This document shows positions 32,366 through 41,147 of a DNA stretch of 64,000 nucleotides, piece after piece. Source of the DNA: Halomonas litopenaei (lineage in GTDB: Bacteria > Pseudomonadota > Gammaproteobacteria > Pseudomonadales > Halomonadaceae); assembly GCF_003045775.1 (NCBI RefSeq), contig NZ_PXNS01000005.1, forward strand, positions 372,001 through 436,000. Direction: 5' to 3'. The position numbers were made by a program, and so were the translations under genes. Numbering within the stretch: the stretch's first letter is position 1; each line of letters begins with the position of its first letter. The notes beneath the pieces are model-generated. The model saw nothing but the letters and a program-made list of their open reading frames with translations. It was not told the origin of the DNA and did not search any database.

Positions 32366-33442
32366 TCAGCCCTGGGCGATACGCTCGCTGATCGCGGCGC
32401 CCAGACGCTCGGTGGTGCCGTTGCCGCCCAGATCCGGGGTCAGTACCTCGCTGTCGCCGTCTTCCAGCACCGCCTCGATGGCGGCCAGGATGGCGTCGCC
32501 GGCGTCCTTGTGACCCAGGTGTTCGAGCATCATGGCGCCGGACCAGATCTGGCCGATGGGGTTGGCGATGCCCTTGCCGGCGATATCCGGGGCGCTGCCG
32601 TGAACCGGCTCGAACAGGCTCGGGAAGGTGCCTTCGGGATTGATGTTGGCCGAGGGCGCCACGCCGATGGTGCCGGTACAGGCGGGCCCCAGGTCGGAAA
32701 GAATATCGCCGAACAGGTTGGAGGCCACCACCACGTCGAACCAGTCCGGATGCATGACGAAGTTGGCGGTCAGGATATCGATGTGGAACTTGTCCACCTC
32801 GACGTCGCCGTACTGCTTGGCCATCTCGGCCACACGGCTGTCCCACCAGGGCATGGTGATGGCGATGCCGTTGGACTTGGTGGCCGAGGTCAGCTTCTTG
32901 CGCGGGCGGCTCTGGGCCAGGTCGAAGGCGTACTTGAGCACCCGGTCGACGCCGTGGCGGGTCATCACCGTTTCCTGGATCACCACCTCCCGGTCGGTGC
33001 CCTCGAACATGGTGCCACCGACGCTCGAGTATTCGCCTTCGGTGTTCTCGCGGACCACGTAGAAGTCGATGTCGCCGGGCTCGCGACCGGCCAGCGGGCT
33101 CTTGATACCCGGCAGCAGGCGGCAGGGGCGCAGGTTGACGTACTGGTCAAACTCGCGGCGGAACTTGAGCAGCGAGCCCCACAGCGAGATGTGATCCGGT
33201 ACCTTTTCGGGCCAGCCGATGGCGCCGTAGAAGATCGCATCGAAGTCGATCAGCGTCTCGCGCCAGTCGTCCGGCAGCATCTTGCCGTGCTCGAGGTAGT
33301 AGTCGCAGCAGGCGAAGTCGAAGGTCTGGGTATCCAGGTCGATAGCGAAGCGCTTGGCGGCAGCCTCGAGGGCGCGCACGCCCTCGGGCATGACTTCGGT
33401 GCCGATACCGTCACCGGCGATGATGGCGATGCGATGGGCCAT
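32366..33442 (-). CDS. dmlA: D-malate/tartrate dehydrogenase (decarboxylating)
   Basis: A 358-residue beta-decarboxylating dehydrogenase of the isopropylmalate/isocitrate family. It has IAGDGIGTEV, LRPCRLLPG (substrate arginines), YVVRENTEGEYS, and FEPVHGSAPDIAGKGIANP. The subfamily signature around the substrate loop (GSLLKFRREFDQYVNLRP) fits tartrate dehydrogenase/D-malate dehydrogenase (TtuC/DmlA), which oxidise D-malate to pyruvate using NAD and a divalent cation. A LysR regulator is divergent, as with E. coli dmlA/dmlR. Confidence 0.9.
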   Translation of the reverse strand: MAHRIAIIAGDGIGTEVMPEGVRALEAAAKRFAIDLDTQTFDFACCDYYLEHGKMLPDDWRETLIDFDAIFYGAIGWPEKVPDHISLWGSLLKFRREFDQYVNLRPCRLLPGIKSPLAGREPGDIDFYVVRENTEGEYSSVGGTMFEGTDREVVIQETVMTRHGVDRVLKYAFDLAQSRPRKKLTSATKSNGIAITMPWWDSRVAEMAKQYGDVEVDKFHIDILTANFVMHPDWFDVVVASNLFGDILSDLGPACTGTIGVAPSANINPEGTFPSLFEPVHGSAPDIAGKGIANPIGQIWSGAMMLEHLGHKDAGDAILAAIEAVLEDGDSEVLTPDLGGNGTTERLGAAISERIAQG

Positions 33443-33614
33443 GAAAGCTCCTTGATCTTGTCTACTGGCGTGTCGTGTGCGCCTCGCGCGCAGGCCACGG
33501 TGGTGCTTGGCGTGGAATCGGCGGGGGCAACGGGTGAGATTAGTCTAGCTCTTTACAGCGAGGCGATAATGGGGCTCGATGGCAATTCATTGTTGACCTC
33601 AAGTGGAGAAAAGG
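33443..33614. promoter_or_regulatory. Divergent dmlA/dmlR control region
   Basis: The 170-base gap between the dehydrogenase and its divergent LysR gene includes an A/T-rich part (33540-33600). It must carry both promoters and a LysR operator, but no convincing dyad was picked out. Confidence 0.4.
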
Positions 33615-34520
33615 GTGGCATCGCTCGATGATCTGGCGTTCTTTCGTCAACTGGCCCAGGCCGGCAACCTGACCGCCACCGCACGCGAGTTGGGACTGTC
33701 GCTGTCGGCGGTCAGCAAGCGCCTGAAGCAGCTGGAGGCGCGGCTCGGGGTGGAACTCGCCACGCGTACCACCCGGCGGCTTACCCTGACCGCCGAAGGT
33801 GAGCGTTACCTGGCAAGGGGAGTCGCGCTACTGGATGAGTTGGCCGAACTGGAAGAGAGCCTGGGCGAGGATCGCGAGGCGCTGGCGGGACCGCTGCGGC
33901 TCAACGCGACGTTTGGTTTCGGTCGCCGCCATGTGGCGCCCTTGCTGTCCGAGTTCTGTGCCTTGCATCCGGGCATCGAGGCGTCACTGGAACTCTCCAA
34001 CTTTCCCGCACCATTGGTGGAGGGCGTGGATCTGGGCATCCGTATTGGCGAGCCCCCCGACTCGCGCCTGGTGGCCCGCCGTCTGGTGGCCAGCCGACGT
34101 GTTGCCTGCGCCTCTCCCGACTATATCGAGCGCTGTGGTCGGGCCGAGACTCCCCAGGCGCTGCAGCGCCACGCCTGTCTGGTACTGCGGGAGAATGACA
34201 GCGATTTTGCGCTGTGGCGATTCGTCGACGCCGACGGTGTCGAGACGTCGGTCAAGGTCGGCGGGCGTCTTACCAGCAATGACGGTGAGGTCATCAAGCG
34301 ACTGGCGCTCGATGGTCACGGGGTGATGCTGCGCTCCTGGTGGGACGTTCATGATGAACTGAAGGAGGGGCGCCTTGTCAGCCTGCTGCCGGGCTGGCAG
34401 GGGGTGCGTGCCGATTTCTTCGCGGTCTACGCCCAGCGCCGGCACGTCCCCGCGCGCTTGCGTGCGCTGGTCGACTTCCTCGCTCGGCGCCTGGCGGCCA
34501 GGATCCCGTCACTCGATTGA
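33615..34520 (+). CDS. dmlR: LysR-family regulator, DmlR-like
   Basis: A 301-residue LysR protein. The helix-turn-helix is FFRQLAQAGNLTATARELGL and LSAVSKRLKQLEARLG. It is divergent from the dehydrogenase gene, which it probably activates in the presence of D-malate or tartrate. The start was placed at GTG 33615 because GGAG lies 6 bases upstream; GTG 33603 is an alternative. Confidence 0.85.
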   Translation: MASLDDLAFFRQLAQAGNLTATARELGLSLSAVSKRLKQLEARLGVELATRTTRRLTLTAEGERYLARGVALLDELAELEESLGEDREALAGPLRLNATFGFGRRHVAPLLSEFCALHPGIEASLELSNFPAPLVEGVDLGIRIGEPPDSRLVARRLVASRRVACASPDYIERCGRAETPQALQRHACLVLRENDSDFALWRFVDADGVETSVKVGGRLTSNDGEVIKRLALDGHGVMLRSWWDVHDELKEGRLVSLLPGWQGVRADFFAVYAQRRHVPARLRALVDFLARRLAARIPSLD

Positions 34521-34536
34521 ACGACTGCCGGCCCCG

Positions 34537-35715
34537 TCAGCCCTTGCGTGCCAGCACTCGCAGCCGGGATTCCAGCATGTCGCGGTCCAGGTAGGTGCCC
34601 TGGAGGTGACGCTCCCCGGTGGTGGGATCGAAGGCCTCACGTCCATGTAGTACCCGGCGGTTGTCGAAGGCCACCATCTGCCCGGGACGCAGGTCGAGGG
34701 CAATCTGATGCTGTGGTGCATGCAGCAGGGTCCAGAAGTGGTGGTAGGCCTCGTACCAGGAGGTGATCAGGTCGGCAGACAGGTGCAGGGTGTCACGAAT
34801 CCAGTTGTTGAAGCGAATTTCGCGGATGCGACCATCCGTGCCGACGTCGATGACCGGCTCGCGGACGCCGATATCGTGTTCCTCGTCCTGGAAGCGAAAG
34901 TCGATGGCGGTCTCGGCCAGAAGCTGAAAGTGATCGGGGTTGGCCGCGCGCAGCGCCTCGGCGACCTGGATGCCGTCGGCGAAGATCGAGCCGCCGCCTT
35001 CGGCATCGTTCTTCAGGCAATACAGCAACTGCATGTCCGGCGGTTGGCGCCAGTTTGGCAGGTCCGTGTGCAGCGCCAGGGCAATCGAGGTGTAGGCCGC
35101 GTTGTTGGGGTTGGGCTTCGAAATGACGTCGAAGCGAGCCCCGAAGTTGGTGGCCTTGAGCGGGCCAATGCGCCGTGCCAGGCGACTGACCTCCTCGAGT
35201 TCCAGCGGCCCCTCGTCGAGCAGCACCAGGCCGTCGCGCAGCAACGCCGTGATCCAGGCTTTTTCGCCGTTGCCACCGGCTACCAGATCGGCATGCCGCA
35301 CATGCTGGGGGGAAAACGGTGTCTGCCAGGCGACAGGCCGCGGCAGGCTGTCGATGGCGGCCTCGCCGGGGCGACGCTGGTGCAGCCAGCCGGCGGCGAA
35401 GCGGCTGTGGTGTCCGTCCTGCCAATCAAGGTGGAGCTGACCGTGCTCGATGCGGGCCTCGTCGAGCCCTGGAACGGCGGCCATCGGTGTGACCAGGCGT
35501 TCCCGGGTCAGCGGGTGGCGGCACTGATCACAGGCGCAGTGATCGCGCAGCCACAACAGAGGAAATTGTCCTCGGTCGCCGTTGTTCCAGACCAGCGAGA
35601 GACGCAAGCCTTCAGCAAACACGTCGGTCAGCGTCAGGTGCTGGGGCCAGGGGGCCAGTTCGTGCATATCGATGTGGCCGGCGTCGGCGGTCGAGGTCAA
35701 CGAGGTGGTGCTCAT
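34537..35715 (-). CDS. Gamma-butyrobetaine-hydroxylase-like Fe(II)/2-oxoglutarate dioxygenase
   Basis: A 392-residue two-domain protein. The N-terminal small domain has a zinc-type cysteine cluster (LWLRDHCACDQCRHP). The catalytic TauD-like barrel has the iron ligands in LHTDLPNW (HxD) and the distal histidine in RVLHGREAFD. This layout matches gamma-butyrobetaine hydroxylase and related enzymes that hydroxylate trimethylammonium compounds. A carnitine- or betaine-related substrate is likely by family. A LysR gene is divergent. The ATG has GGGAG upstream. Confidence 0.85.
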   Translation of the reverse strand: MSTTSLTSTADAGHIDMHELAPWPQHLTLTDVFAEGLRLSLVWNNGDRGQFPLLWLRDHCACDQCRHPLTRERLVTPMAAVPGLDEARIEHGQLHLDWQDGHHSRFAAGWLHQRRPGEAAIDSLPRPVAWQTPFSPQHVRHADLVAGGNGEKAWITALLRDGLVLLDEGPLELEEVSRLARRIGPLKATNFGARFDVISKPNPNNAAYTSIALALHTDLPNWRQPPDMQLLYCLKNDAEGGGSIFADGIQVAEALRAANPDHFQLLAETAIDFRFQDEEHDIGVREPVIDVGTDGRIREIRFNNWIRDTLHLSADLITSWYEAYHHFWTLLHAPQHQIALDLRPGQMVAFDNRRVLHGREAFDPTTGERHLQGTYLDRDMLESRLRVLARKG

Positions 35716-35726
35716 GGATGGCTCCC

Positions 35727-35770
35727 AGGTGACGAGTGTTGACGAAATAGGTGACGAGTGTTGACGCCGA
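35727..35770 (-). repeat. 22-base tandem duplication in the 5' leader of the oxygenase gene
   Basis: AGGTGACGAGTGTTGACG occurs twice in succession (starting 35727 and 35749), within 60 bases upstream of the oxygenase start codon. It could alter leader length or repeat a regulatory element. Confidence 0.8.
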
Positions 35771-35812
35771 TGGTGGGGGCTCGAGGCGATGGCGACAAAC
35801 GACTAATATGAC

Positions 35813-35840
35813 GCCTTAGGCCAAGCCTGGCTTATGACTG
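35813..35840. promoter_or_regulatory. Dyad in the divergent oxygenase/LysR control region
   Basis: The sequence TTAGGCCAAGCCTGGCTTATG contains the inverted repeat GCCA-AGCC-TGGC inside a looser A/T-ended dyad. It lies 45-60 bases before the LysR start, where LysR proteins usually bind. Confidence 0.45.
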
Positions 35841-35879
35841 TCTTTTTCATCGACGCTAAACCACAGGGCCAGAAACCAC

Positions 35880-36758
35880 ATGCACCGACTTCCTCCTCTG
35901 CATTGGCTGCAGGCCTTCGAGGCCTCGGCAAGAACCCTGAGCTTTACCGCAGCGGGCCAGGAACTGTCGGTAACCCAGGCCGCCATCAGTCAACGTATTA
36001 GGCTGCTGGAGGACCGCCTGGGGCAGCCACTGTTCGTGCGCCACCCGCGCAGCCTGACGCTGACGCCGGCGGGCCAGGCCTGGTTGCCGAGCGTCCAGGA
36101 AGCCTTTGCGCGGCTCGATGAGGGCACCCTGGAGGTGTTCGGCGTGACCCCGGATCGTTCAGTGACGCTGCGCACTACGCCGGCGCTTCAGAGCCAATGG
36201 CTGGCGCCTCGTCTGGCACGATTTCACCTTACCCACCCCGAGGTGACCGTGCGTGTGGTCAGCGCCGTCTGGAGTTCGGATTTCGGTGCCGAAGGGGCCG
36301 ATATCGAACTGCGCTACGGCCAGGGAGAGTGGCGCGGCATGGAGTCGATCTCTCTGGGGGCGTCGTCGTTGTTGCCGGTCTGTACGCCGCCGCTGGCAGG
36401 GCAGCTCGTCTCGCTGGATGCCCTGGCCGGGCAGACCTTGCTCCACGCGGCGGGCTTCGCGGCCGGCTGGCCGGCCTGGCTGGAGCACGCCGGGCGCAAG
36501 GATCTGTCGAGCCACTGTCACAGTCTGATCTGCGACAACCTGTCCATGGTGATGGCCCTGGCCCGGCAAGGGGCGGGGGTGGCGCTGGTGCACCGCTGCC
36601 TGCTGGAAGATCCCCAGGGGCTGGTTGCCCCGTTTGACATCGAGGTGCCCACCCGCGAAGGATTCTGGTTGTGTCGCCCGCGCAGTGCGCAGGGCAGTAT
36701 CGAAAGCGAACGGCTATGGCGCTGGCTGGCGGGCGAGGTGGCGCCAGGGCCATCGTGA
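35880..36758 (+). CDS. LysR-family regulator, GcvA-like
   Basis: A 292-residue LysR protein beginning MHRLPPLHWLQAFEASARTL, the typical GcvA-subgroup opening. The recognition region is LSVTQAAISQRIRLLEDRLG. It is divergent from the oxygenase gene and probably its regulator. The effector is unknown. Confidence 0.85.
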   Translation: MHRLPPLHWLQAFEASARTLSFTAAGQELSVTQAAISQRIRLLEDRLGQPLFVRHPRSLTLTPAGQAWLPSVQEAFARLDEGTLEVFGVTPDRSVTLRTTPALQSQWLAPRLARFHLTHPEVTVRVVSAVWSSDFGAEGADIELRYGQGEWRGMESISLGASSLLPVCTPPLAGQLVSLDALAGQTLLHAAGFAAGWPAWLEHAGRKDLSSHCHSLICDNLSMVMALARQGAGVALVHRCLLEDPQGLVAPFDIEVPTREGFWLCRPRSAQGSIESERLWRWLAGEVAPGPS

Positions 36759-36994
36759 CAACTTTGTCGGCAAGAGGTCAGGCCTCGGCACTTTGCTCCA
36801 GGAGGACTGGGGCTGAGCCGATCGAGTCGGTATGATCGTGCCCGCTGATCGAGCGCTATCGCTGGCGGGCGCTGGCGCTCGTAAGAGCATAGAATTGAGA
36901 ATGAGGGTGCCGTCCGGCTCCCGCCTGCACCGCACCCTGGGATTGTCGCCGCCGGGGTGCGGTCCATCATCTGTTTCGGGAGACTGCTGCCGCC

Positions 36995-38332
36995 GTGAAT
37001 GTGTTGATGTTCACCAACACCTATGCGCCGATCGTCGGTGGTGTCAGCGAGTCCGTGCAGCGCTCGAAGCACCAGTTGCAGCAGGCGGGGCATCGTGTCC
37101 TGGTGGTGGCGCCTCGGCTGGAGGGACAGCCGGAACACGAGCCGGACGTGGTGCGTGTCGTCGCGGTGCAGCACTTCAACGGCAGCGACTTCTCGCTGCC
37201 GGTGCCGATCCCCGGACAACTGTTCGACGCCATCGAGGCCTTCGAGCCGGACATCGTTCATTCCCACCATCCCTTCCTGCTGGGCGACACCGCAGCGCGC
37301 GCGGCGGAAACCTACGGCCTGCCACTGGTGTTCACCCACCACACGCTGTACGAGCACTACACCCACTACGTGCCGGGGGATTCCTCGCGGATGCAGCGCT
37401 TTGCGGTGGCGCTGGCGACCCAGTACACCTGGCTGTGCGACGAGGTGATTGCTCCCAGCGAGAGCGTCAAGCAACTGCTGGTCCAGCGCGCCGGCAACCC
37501 GGACATGACGGTGGTGCCCAGCGGAGTGGACACTTCACGCTTTGCGACGGGCAAGCGTGATCACTGGCGGGATCACTTCGCGATCCCCACTGATGCCCGG
37601 GTGATCGGGCATCTTGGTCGGCTGGCCAAGGAGAAGAATCTGGCATTTCTGGCGGGCGCGGTGTGCCAGGCGCTGGTCGAGGATGCCGAGGCCTGGTGGC
37701 TGGTGGTAGGAGACGGTGATGCCCGAGAAGCGGTGGAAGCGGCCGCCGATCGTCATGGTGTGAGCGAGCGTGTCTGTTTTACCGGCTGCCTGCACGGGCA
37801 GGCGCTGATCGACGCCTACCACGCCATGGACGTCTTTGCCTTTGCATCACACAGCGAGACGCAGGGCATGGTGGTGGCCGAGGCGATGGCGGCGGGGCTG
37901 CCGGTGGTGGCCCTCGATGCCCCTGGCGTTCGCGAAGTCGTGCGAAATGGCGAGAATGGACGGCTGCTGGCGCATGAGGATGAGCAGGCCTTCGCCCTGG
38001 CCCTGGCCGAATGTACCGACGCACGATACTGGCCGGCCCTGCACGAGGCCGCCCTGAGCACGGCCCAGGCCTACGACGAGGCTCGCTGCGCCGAACGCTG
38101 CCTGCGGGTCTACCGCCTGGCGATCGCCCGCGGCGGCCCCTTCACCCACGCCGATGACGGCGGCTGGGAGCGTGTACGCAGCCGGCTGGGCGCGGAGTGG
38201 CAGATGCTACGCTACCGAGGGAGGGTGCTACGCCACCTGGTCCAGGAGGAGTGGCGTGAAGAGTGGCGTGAGGAGCGGCCATCCTGGTGGCCCGGCCAAC
38301 ACGAAGACGAACCCGAACTGCCGTCGAGGTGA
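36995..38332 (+). CDS. Family 4-type glycosyltransferase
   Basis: A 445-residue GT-B glycosyltransferase. The N-terminal domain begins with FTNTYAPIVGGVSESVQR; the nucleotide-sugar-binding domain has VVPSGVDTSRF, HLGRLAKEKNL and the E(x)7E motif in ETQGMVVAEAMAAGLPVVA. The best family resemblance is to bacterial lipid glycosyltransferases. The start is GTG. The C-terminal tail is highly charged and contains a short in-frame repeat, EEWREEWREERP, from a duplicated GAGTGGCGTGA. No polysaccharide cluster is nearby. Confidence 0.85.
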   Translation: MNVLMFTNTYAPIVGGVSESVQRSKHQLQQAGHRVLVVAPRLEGQPEHEPDVVRVVAVQHFNGSDFSLPVPIPGQLFDAIEAFEPDIVHSHHPFLLGDTAARAAETYGLPLVFTHHTLYEHYTHYVPGDSSRMQRFAVALATQYTWLCDEVIAPSESVKQLLVQRAGNPDMTVVPSGVDTSRFATGKRDHWRDHFAIPTDARVIGHLGRLAKEKNLAFLAGAVCQALVEDAEAWWLVVGDGDAREAVEAAADRHGVSERVCFTGCLHGQALIDAYHAMDVFAFASHSETQGMVVAEAMAAGLPVVALDAPGVREVVRNGENGRLLAHEDEQAFALALAECTDARYWPALHEAALSTAQAYDEARCAERCLRVYRLAIARGGPFTHADDGGWERVRSRLGAEWQMLRYRGRVLRHLVQEEWREEWREERPSWWPGQHEDEPELPSR

Positions 38333-38499
38333 CGCCGCTTGGTGATTCAAGACACCTAGGTTTAAACGCACAAGATTTTCCGAATAGTGCGTTCATTCAT
38401 TTTATGCTCATGTGACTCGGCTTCACCAGGAGAGCACGATAGAATCTCCAAAGGCTTCGTTTCTTCGGTTGGATAGAGCGACCAGCGCTCGGTGAGGGT

Positions 38500-39576
38500 A
38501 TGACGTTGGAACAGACACGGCAGGACCGCAAGCGATCATCGTCGGCGCAGCGTGATGACGACGCCGTGTCCCTGCGCGCGGATCTGACCATCGAGTTACC
38601 GATACGCTTCGTGCATGAGCTGTCCGCGGCCGAATCGCTCCAGGACGTGCTGGATACGGTGGCACGCTGGTCAAGTACGGTGTTTGGCGCCAACCGAGCT
38701 TCCATCACTCTGGCGCAGTCCGAGACCGAGCTGACCCTGATCGCCATGGAAGGTAACAACGCCATCCCGATGGATCAGCCTGTGCCGATCTACGGCACCA
38801 TGGTCGGACGTGTCTATCGCACTCGCCAGGCGGAGTACACCGAGCGTTTTGACGGGAGTCCCGATCTTGACTGCCAGATGCTCAGTGCCAAGGGGCTGGG
38901 GTGCTGTCTCGATGTCCCGATGATCAGCGGCAGTCGCTGCGTGGGCACCATGAACATCGCCCACGAAAGCCCGAATGCCTTCACCGATGAAGATCGTGAG
39001 CGTCTACAGGCCATGGCCCACTGGGTCGCCGCCAGCATACGCATCCATCATCAGATCGAAGAGATGGAAGTGCTGTCCGAGACCGACCCCCTGACCGGGG
39101 TGTGCAATCGTCGCGCCTTTGCTACCCGTTTTGCCACCCTGGCCAAGCGCTGGCAGCGCGGCAAGGGAGCGCTGGGTGTCGCGCTGGTCGATCTCGATCA
39201 CTTCAAGTCGATCAACGATACCTACGGCCATGAATCCGGAGACCGGGTGCTGGTCGCCGTGGCCAAGGCGCTCGACGCAAGCTTTCGCAAGTCGGACCTT
39301 ATCGCCCGCATGGGGGGAGAGGAGTTCTGCGTGGTCATGGCAGGCGTCGACAAGCCCGCCTTGATGTCTGCCCTCGAGCGTTTCAACCTTGCCCTGTCCG
39401 AGCTGGAGATACCCGTCGCCGACAGCGTGATACGCGTCACCGCCAGCATCGGTGCGTTGCTGATCGACAGCGATGGGACCGACCTCGACAGCCTGGTCAA
39501 CCAGGCCGATCAGGCGATGTACAAGGCCAAGACCAATGGTCGAAACCGAGTCGAGTTCGTGCACGTGACGCAGTAA
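38500..39576 (+). CDS. GAF-GGDEF diguanylate cyclase
   Basis: A 358-residue cytoplasmic protein. A GAF sensor domain covers about residues 30-180 (LAQSETELTLIAMEGN, DVPMISGSRCVGTMNI), and a GGDEF domain covers about 195-355. The catalytic motif is GGEEF, with the product-inhibition I-site RKSD five residues upstream, so it is probably active and feedback-regulated. It makes cyclic-di-GMP in response to an unknown GAF ligand. The ATG has only a weak ribosome site. Confidence 0.92.
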   Translation: MTLEQTRQDRKRSSSAQRDDDAVSLRADLTIELPIRFVHELSAAESLQDVLDTVARWSSTVFGANRASITLAQSETELTLIAMEGNNAIPMDQPVPIYGTMVGRVYRTRQAEYTERFDGSPDLDCQMLSAKGLGCCLDVPMISGSRCVGTMNIAHESPNAFTDEDRERLQAMAHWVAASIRIHHQIEEMEVLSETDPLTGVCNRRAFATRFATLAKRWQRGKGALGVALVDLDHFKSINDTYGHESGDRVLVAVAKALDASFRKSDLIARMGGEEFCVVMAGVDKPALMSALERFNLALSELEIPVADSVIRVTASIGALLIDSDGTDLDSLVNQADQAMYKAKTNGRNRVEFVHVTQ

Positions 39577-39595
39577 GGTCAGCCGTGGCGGTTGG

Positions 39596-40303
39596 CTACT
39601 TGCTTTCCACTTGTCTGGATGATCCCCGATCGGCCTTTCTCCCGTCGGCCCAGCGCTTGAGTCCGACCAGCAGGCCGACACCCAGCGCCAGGCCACCCAG
39701 CGCATAGAAGATCTCGCTGCGACTGTCAGCGGTGATCAACTCGCCCAACTGGCTGCCGAGCAGGGTGACCCCGGCCAGGCCCGGGGCGATGCCCAGGGTG
39801 GAACCGATCAGGTAGTCGCGAAAGCGCAGATGGAAGGCCCCGGCCATCATGTTGGTCAGGGTAAAGGGGGCCAGCGGCAGCAGGTTGACCAGCGTCATGG
39901 TGCGGATGCCGCGTCCCGACAGGTAGCGTGACAGGCCGTTCAAGCGCTTTCCCCCGTAGCGCAACAACGCATCGCGGCCAAGCTTGCGACCGACCCACCA
40001 GGTCAGGCAGGAGGCCGACAGGGTACCGATCAGAGCGTAGCCGAAGCCCCACCAGGGGCCAAATACCAGCCCGGTCGCTGCCACCAGCAGACTCAGCGGA
40101 AACATCACAAGCGATAGCCCTGCATAGACAGCAGCCACCACGACGATGGCCCAGGGGCTGTCGCGCCACGCCGTGCCACCCTGGGAAAGCTTCATCAGGG
40201 TGTCGACGGTAAGCAGGTCATGCATGGCCAGCCACTGCCAGGTCAGTCCCAGCGCTGCCAGCACGGTGATGGCCAGGGTCGGCAGTAGCCAGCGCCTCGT
40301 CAT
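39596..40303 (-). CDS. TVP38/TMEM64 family membrane protein
   Basis: A 235-residue protein with about six membrane segments and the VTT-domain block PLSLLVAATGLVFGPWWGFGYALIG, then NLLPLAPFTLTNMMAGAFHL. DedA/TVP38 relatives are implicated in lipid scrambling or proton-dependent membrane homeostasis. The start overlaps the mtfA stop (ATGA at 40300-40303), so it is coupled to that gene. Confidence 0.88.
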   Translation of the reverse strand: MTRRWLLPTLAITVLAALGLTWQWLAMHDLLTVDTLMKLSQGGTAWRDSPWAIVVVAAVYAGLSLVMFPLSLLVAATGLVFGPWWGFGYALIGTLSASCLTWWVGRKLGRDALLRYGGKRLNGLSRYLSGRGIRTMTLVNLLPLAPFTLTNMMAGAFHLRFRDYLIGSTLGIAPGLAGVTLLGSQLGELITADSRSEIFYALGGLALGVGLLVGLKRWADGRKADRGSSRQVESK

Positions 40304-41145
40304 CGGGGGGATTCCTGAGTGGCGGGTGAGGGTGCGGGATGGTCGTTATCGGCAGTCAGCGCCCATTTGAGGGGCTGCTGCTGAAAGTAGCGACAGAGCA
40401 GATCGTAGAGTCCCGGGTAGGCCTCCATCAGACGGTCGGGGGCGCTGAAGAAGGTCTCGCAGCAGACGGCAAAGCACTCGCCGGGATGGCTCGCGGCGTA
40501 GTCGTCGATGGGCGTGGGGTCGCCTGCTTCGAGGCGCTTTTGCAGGTCCTGCCAGACCGCCGTGAACTCGCGATGCCACTCCCTGGAGGCGATGGCGACC
40601 GGCAGTGGTGGAAACCCGTCGACGTCCTGGGAATTGCCCATGTCGAGCTTGTGGGCGAATTCATGGATGACCACGTTGAAGCCATCCAGGCCACCGCTCT
40701 CGACCAGATCGGGAAAGGCGATCACCACCGGCCCCTGGTAGAAGGTCTCGCCGGCGCGCTCGTCCTCGTAGACGTGCATCACCCCGGCCTCGTCCATCTC
40801 TTCGACCTGGCGACGAAAGGCGTCGGGCAACACCAGTACTTCGTGCACGTTGGCAAAGGCTTCCTGGTGCTCGTGCTCGCTCCAGCCGAGCGTCAGCAGA
40901 CAGGCCTGGGCCGCCAGGGCCAGGCGTTCCTCGCTATCCAGTGCCGCAGGGTCCAGGTCCGGGTGCAGGCTCAGACGCTTGTCGTGAAGAAACCGCCAGG
41001 CACGCTGGCCCAGGCGCTGGGCCGAAGCCTCGGGCACGCGGGCCAGCAAGGGCAGGCGCGCTCGGGCGCCTGCCCAGGTGGCGGCGGGGAAGGGATGGCG
41101 AGCATCGAAACGCGCTGCCCGCCAGCGCTTGAGCCGCGACAGCAC
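40300..41145 (-). CDS. mtfA: MtfA-type zinc peptidase
   Basis: A 281-residue protein of the MtfA (DgsA anti-repressor) family. The zinc motif is HEFAHKLDMGNSQDVDG, with CFAVCCETFFSAPDRL downstream supplying a third ligand (Glu). In enterobacteria MtfA inactivates the glucose repressor Mlc. The start was taken as GTG 41145, 2 bases after the upstream gene's stop. It forms an operon with the GNAT-nitrilase and TVP38 genes. Confidence 0.88.
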   Translation of the reverse strand: MLSRLKRWRAARFDARHPFPAATWAGARARLPLLARVPEASAQRLGQRAWRFLHDKRLSLHPDLDPAALDSEERLALAAQACLLTLGWSEHEHQEAFANVHEVLVLPDAFRRQVEEMDEAGVMHVYEDERAGETFYQGPVVIAFPDLVESGGLDGFNVVIHEFAHKLDMGNSQDVDGFPPLPVAIASREWHREFTAVWQDLQKRLEAGDPTPIDDYAASHPGECFAVCCETFFSAPDRLMEAYPGLYDLLCRYFQQQPLKWALTADNDHPAPSPATQESPR

Positions 41146-41147
41146 GA

